Assembly (NCBI GenBank): GCA_034180415.1
Contig: JAXFOK010000005.1
Span: forward strand, 62,001-126,000
Direction of reading: 5' to 3'
Length of the DNA stretch: 64,000 bases
Source: CAKMMH01 sp927798255
GTDB taxonomy: Bacteria; Bdellovibrionota_C; UBA2361; CAKMMH01
The notes beneath the pieces were generated by a model. The model made no database searches and was not told the DNA's origin. It saw only the letters and a list, made by a program, of their open reading frames with translations. A program made the position numbers and the translations under genes. Of this stretch, positions 61,370 to 64,000 are shown piece by piece (positions within the stretch are counted from its first letter, which is position 1; each line of letters begins with the position of its first letter).

Positions 61370-62020
61370 TTATATTCTATTTGGAAAAATCCCTTCAATG
61401 TATCTTTTAGCCATAATCATAACTTTTAAATAGTAACCAGAAATTTTTGTTCGCTCATCGTGTAAATTAAAATCAGAAATAGAAATAGTTTTCGTGTTAT
61501 CTAAATAGCTGTTATCTTTAAATATTTTTCCTGAAACTTTTACACTTTCTATTTTATTTGAAAATAAATTAATTCCATCTTCTATATTTAATTTATATAC
61601 ACCATAAACTTCGCCTGCTTCTAAAGAAAAATCTTCTAACTTACTATTTGTACTTGCAATAAATACGTTGCAAAATTCTCTATTTATATAATTTTCGCTT
61701 ATAAATATATTTCTAAAAACGCCTAAATATTCCTTATTAAAAATTATTATATTATTTCCAAGTTCTTCTTTAAGCTCTCTAAAGCCATCTTCTATCTTTT
61801 CGTTAAATGCCAGATGCCCGCTTGCTGTGGCATCAAAAGTATTTGCGCCAACTCTATTTTTAGTCCCTCTAAGCTGAAGATAAATAACATTCTCGTCTTT
61901 ATTTACAAGCCAACAAGCAAAAGTTTGGTGCCAGAGCCCAAGTTTGTGAATATTATCAATTGACGTGTGATAAGGCTTAAGTTTATTATACATTTCATCA
62001 AAGATTTCTATTTCTTCCAT
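61370..62020 (-). CDS. Nudix-family hydrolase-like protein
   Basis: A 216-residue protein. A Nudix-type box is visible at GHLAFNEKIEDGFRELKEELG (residues about 88-108) with the REL-EELG helix intact, but the gap between the first glutamate and REL is one residue shorter than the standard motif. HQTFACWLVNKDENVIYLQL and the following RGTKN resemble isopentenyl-diphosphate isomerase-like Nudix enzymes that start with a HQ-beta strand. The substrate is likely a nucleoside or isoprenoid diphosphate; not determined. It is 20 bases downstream of the thioesterase gene on the same strand. Confidence 0.7.
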   Translation of the reverse strand: MEEIEIFDEMYNKLKPYHTSIDNIHKLGLWHQTFACWLVNKDENVIYLQLRGTKNRVGANTFDATASGHLAFNEKIEDGFRELKEELGNNIIIFNKEYLGVFRNIFISENYINREFCNVFIASTNSKLEDFSLEAGEVYGVYKLNIEDGINLFSNKIESVKVSGKIFKDNSYLDNTKTISISDFNLHDERTKISGYYLKVMIMAKRYIEGIFPNRI

Positions 62021-62040
62021 TTTTATTTCATTTAAAAATT

Positions 62041-62826
62041 TTATTCATTTTTAACATCTAAATTAGATTCTAATATTGTTACATTATCTGTTTTTTCTTC
62101 CCATGATGTCTGAATTTCGCAAATTAACGCATCATCTTTTGTAATCTTATGAATATAAGTTTTTTCTTTATTTGTTTTAAATGTTTCGCAAGTTAAGGAA
62201 TCACCTAAAAAGGTTTCTCTATAAAATTTAATACTAAGTTTTTTTACAGTATTATTTTGCTTAAATTCGTCAGGGGCTGTCATCTCAGCAATATTAATGT
62301 AACTTTTATTATTCACATGTTTATTAAAATCTAAATCTGATAAGTTAATTATATGAGTAATCTCATTATATTTTTCTGAAACGTCAAAAAAAGTAGTTTT
62401 TTTATGTTCACCTAAAGTATACTCATTTTGAATTTCAAGTAACTCTTTTAGAAACTCAGCTTTTACTGGATGTTTTGTCTCGGTGCTAATTAAAAACCAC
62501 AAAGCATTTCCTTCTGCGATAGTTTTTCCTTTATAAGTTATTTCATAATCAGTATAAATTTTAAGTTTAGAAATTTCTGAAATCCAAATATTTACACCAA
62601 TTTCTTCAGACCAGAAAGGAAGCTCATCTATAAATTCAATATTAAACTCTGTAACTACCCAGTACATATTTTTAGGGAACATATCATAAGCAGCCACTTT
62701 TTTTGTTGCACACAATCTTGCGAAAGCATCTTGAATATACATGATTGCAGATATTGGCCTAAGCTTATAATTATATATATCCATGTTATCAAGAATTACA
62801 TTGTAAGTTTTAGAATATTTTTTCAT
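62041..62826 (-). CDS. acyl-ACP thioesterase
   Basis: A 261-residue double hot-dog thioesterase of the FatA/FatB-like family, which releases fatty acids from acyl carrier protein. First hot dog: DIYNYKLRPISAIMYIQDAF, then WVVTEFNIEF and the TDYEITYKGKTIAEGNALWF strand. Second hot dog: IINLSDLDFNKHVNNKSYIN with the D-x-N-x-H-VNN catalytic-type motif, then KLSIKFYRETFLGD. Same strand and almost adjacent to the Nudix gene. Confidence 0.88.
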   Translation of the reverse strand: MKKYSKTYNVILDNMDIYNYKLRPISAIMYIQDAFARLCATKKVAAYDMFPKNMYWVVTEFNIEFIDELPFWSEEIGVNIWISEISKLKIYTDYEITYKGKTIAEGNALWFLISTETKHPVKAEFLKELLEIQNEYTLGEHKKTTFFDVSEKYNEITHIINLSDLDFNKHVNNKSYINIAEMTAPDEFKQNNTVKKLSIKFYRETFLGDSLTCETFKTNKEKTYIHKITKDDALICEIQTSWEEKTDNVTILESNLDVKNE

Positions 62827-62901
62827 AAGTTAAAAATTTTAAGTAATTATATAGTTAAATGTTATGTAAATTATTTAGGGGGTAGAATAATGATTGTTAT
62901 T

Positions 62902-63285
62902 TTACCAAAGATGCTTTCCAGTTTCTAGTAGGCTTTCAATATCTTTATAAGCGTTTTCTAGTGCTTCTTGATGATAGACAAAGTAGCTATCGTAAACTTC
63001 TTGTGTTATGCCTTTTTTATCCCAGTATCTTAGTACATCAGAAGTTTTCATATTTTTATCATAAGCATAACGTTCAAGAAGTAGGGTGAAAAATTTTAAC
63101 TCTTTACTCATCTTAAAAACCTTTTCAGAATTTTCGATTTTTGATTTTCTTTTTGCCCAAGAAACGGCTTGATTAAAATCAGATGTAGTGTAAAAGCCAG
63201 GTCCAAAATCTAAATTTTTCCTTGAACTTGATGCTAAAGGTTCTTTAACTACTATATTACTTCCATGATATAAAATTTTTATCAT
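62902..63285 (-). CDS. fused DUF3990 fragment and DUF3791
   Basis: A 127-residue protein in two parts. Residues 1-58 match the N-terminus of DUF3990, an ADP-ribosyltransferase-like toxin domain: ILYHGSNIVVKEPLASSSRK followed by DFGPGFYTTSDFNQAVSWAK. From M59 on (MSKELKFFTLLLERYAYDKN, then VLRYWDKKGITQEVYDSYFV) it matches the whole of a small DUF3791 protein, which normally is a separate gene next to DUF3990. The C-terminal catalytic part of DUF3990 is missing. A deletion that joined two neighbouring genes is the simplest explanation, so toxin activity is unlikely. Confidence 0.65.
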   Translation of the reverse strand: MIKILYHGSNIVVKEPLASSSRKNLDFGPGFYTTSDFNQAVSWAKRKSKIENSEKVFKMSKELKFFTLLLERYAYDKNMKTSDVLRYWDKKGITQEVYDSYFVYHQEALENAYKDIESLLETGKHLW

Positions 63286-63369
63286 AATAAAGGAACTTTA
63301 AAAAAAATATTATGGACAACCTTTAATATTCTAATAAAAGAGAAGAATTTTAACAATTAATCTTGTTTC

Positions 63370-63622
63370 TTAATCCTTTAAACATCCAATAGGAACTATT
63401 AAAATACCATCTTTATTTTTGTATGCGTACGTTCCAACGCCTGAAAAAAAATCATTTTAAATGATGGCTCTTTCATTTTTTCAGTATCTAAAATTTTAGA
63501 TAATTTTTGAAGTGTTTCAATGCCTTCGTTAATTCGTGTATCCCCACCAAGTTTTATTTCTATTAAACCATATTGCCCGTTTTGTAAATGAATAATTGCA
63601 TCACATTCAAGGTCGTTTCATT
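63370..63622 (-). pseudogene. C-terminal remnant of a DUF4143-type AAA ATPase
   Basis: On the minus strand about 80 codons match the end of the AAA+/DUF4143 ATPase family. ECDAIIHLQNGQYGLIEIKL (the restriction-endonuclease-like E-C-D...E-x-K core) comes first, then GGDTRINEGIETLQKLSKIL and KMKEPSFKMI. After a one-base shift near 63450 the reading continues GVGTYAYKNKDGILIVPIGC and LKD with a stop at 63370. A stop lies just before the fragment and the ATPase domain is absent. Confidence 0.78.
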
Positions 63623-64000
63623 AAAATATTGTTAACAATTCTTGGTTTATAATCCATAAATTTAAGTTTTCTTATAATAATTAAATGACTTTTTAAAGAT
63701 TATTGTAACAACATGAAACATATATAAATTAATATGTTAGCTTTGATTTTAATAAACATTATAAGTTTAGGTAGATTTTTCATTATAGGTTTTGACGGAT
63801 TTTTAATATAAGTTTTGGCGGAATTTTGATATAGGTTTTTGCAAAATTTAATAATATATAAACTATGAGTTTATGTTATCTGACTTCGGCGATTTTTGAG
63901 AGAAATTAATGTAAAATTTGGTAATATGTTGAAAATAATATAGATTTTCTAAAAAGCAAAGTGGCTAGAAAAAGTGGCTAGAGGCTTATGCTTTCGGGTT
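63623..64000. other. non-coding right edge of the window
   Basis: 378 AT-rich bases with no supported gene. It holds a degenerate 23-24 base minisatellite (listed separately) and, at 63958-63982, two copies of AGTGGCTAGA. The missing part of the DUF4143 gene is not recognisable here. Confidence 0.4.
63760..63852 (+). repeat. degenerate 23-24 base minisatellite
   Basis: Four consecutive units start with TATA(A/G)G at 63760, 63784, 63807 and 63830. Each runs TATAGGTTTTGACGGATTTT-like sequence with scattered changes. It lies beyond the broken DUF4143 gene. Confidence 0.55.

Overview
The window is very AT-rich bacterial chromosome from a double-membraned (Gram-negative) organism. The diderm call rests on a SurA-like periplasmic PpiC protein, an AlgI/AlgJ-type cell-surface O-acetylation pair and proteobacterial-type RpoB/RpoC. 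The RpoC N-terminus (a 'LFSLFEKPK' opening) and the HDOD protein look more like deltaproteobacterial-type lineages than alpha or gamma. However, EF-Tu has an unusual switch I and uS14 is the short zinc-binding form, so I do not assign a phylum. Repeats, a decayed bioWF pair and several broken genes point to a host-associated or community-living genome that both gains and loses DNA.

Layout. 1-6.8 kb: the end of rpoB and all of rpoC, separated by a strong hairpin and closed by a terminator. 6.9-20.9 kb: a surface-glycan island with a DUF4214 protein, a half-size GT-B protein, two GT4 glycosyltransferases and a GNAT acetyltransferase. It continues with three tandem large membrane paralogues that look like GT-C glycosyltransferases and a frameshifted acyltransferase-3. 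Two structured repeat elements sit between the first two paralogues. 21-24 kb: SPFH/NfeD membrane pair, YggU-type DUF167, FmdB zinc ribbon and recO. 24.1-28.2 kb: grpE-dnaK-dnaJ, with a strong promoter before grpE and a long terminator-like hairpin between dnaK and dnaJ. The hairpin implies that dnaJ starts at a TTG.

28.2-29.7 kb: a foreign, decaying segment. Two hairpin repeat units lead into a bioW that is full length but carries three in-frame stops, followed by a truncated, frameshifted bioF. 29.8-34.7 kb: a small membrane protein, a 633-aa UvrA-derived protein that has lost its ATPase motifs, a SurA-like chaperone and an HDOD-GAF-like protein. 34.7-35.15 kb: remnant of trpS.

35.4-51.9 kb: the str-S10-spc ribosomal superoperon in classical order (rpsL, rpsG, fusA, tuf, rpsJ, rplC-D-W-B, rpsS, rplV, rpsC, rplP, rpmC, rpsQ, rplN-X-E, rpsN-H, rplF-R, rpsE, rpmD, rplO), then secY isolated between two terminators. 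The usual adk/map-rpsM-rpsK-rpoA-rplQ continuation is absent.

52-64 kb: AlgJ/AlgI-like pair, ABC-F ATPase, nucleotide-sugar epimerase, split chromate transporter and a protein with 85-residue tandem repeats. These are followed by a Nudix-like protein, an acyl-ACP thioesterase, a DUF3990/DUF3791 fusion and the tail of a broken DUF4143-type ATPase gene. I saw no tRNA, rRNA, CRISPR array or complete insertion sequence.
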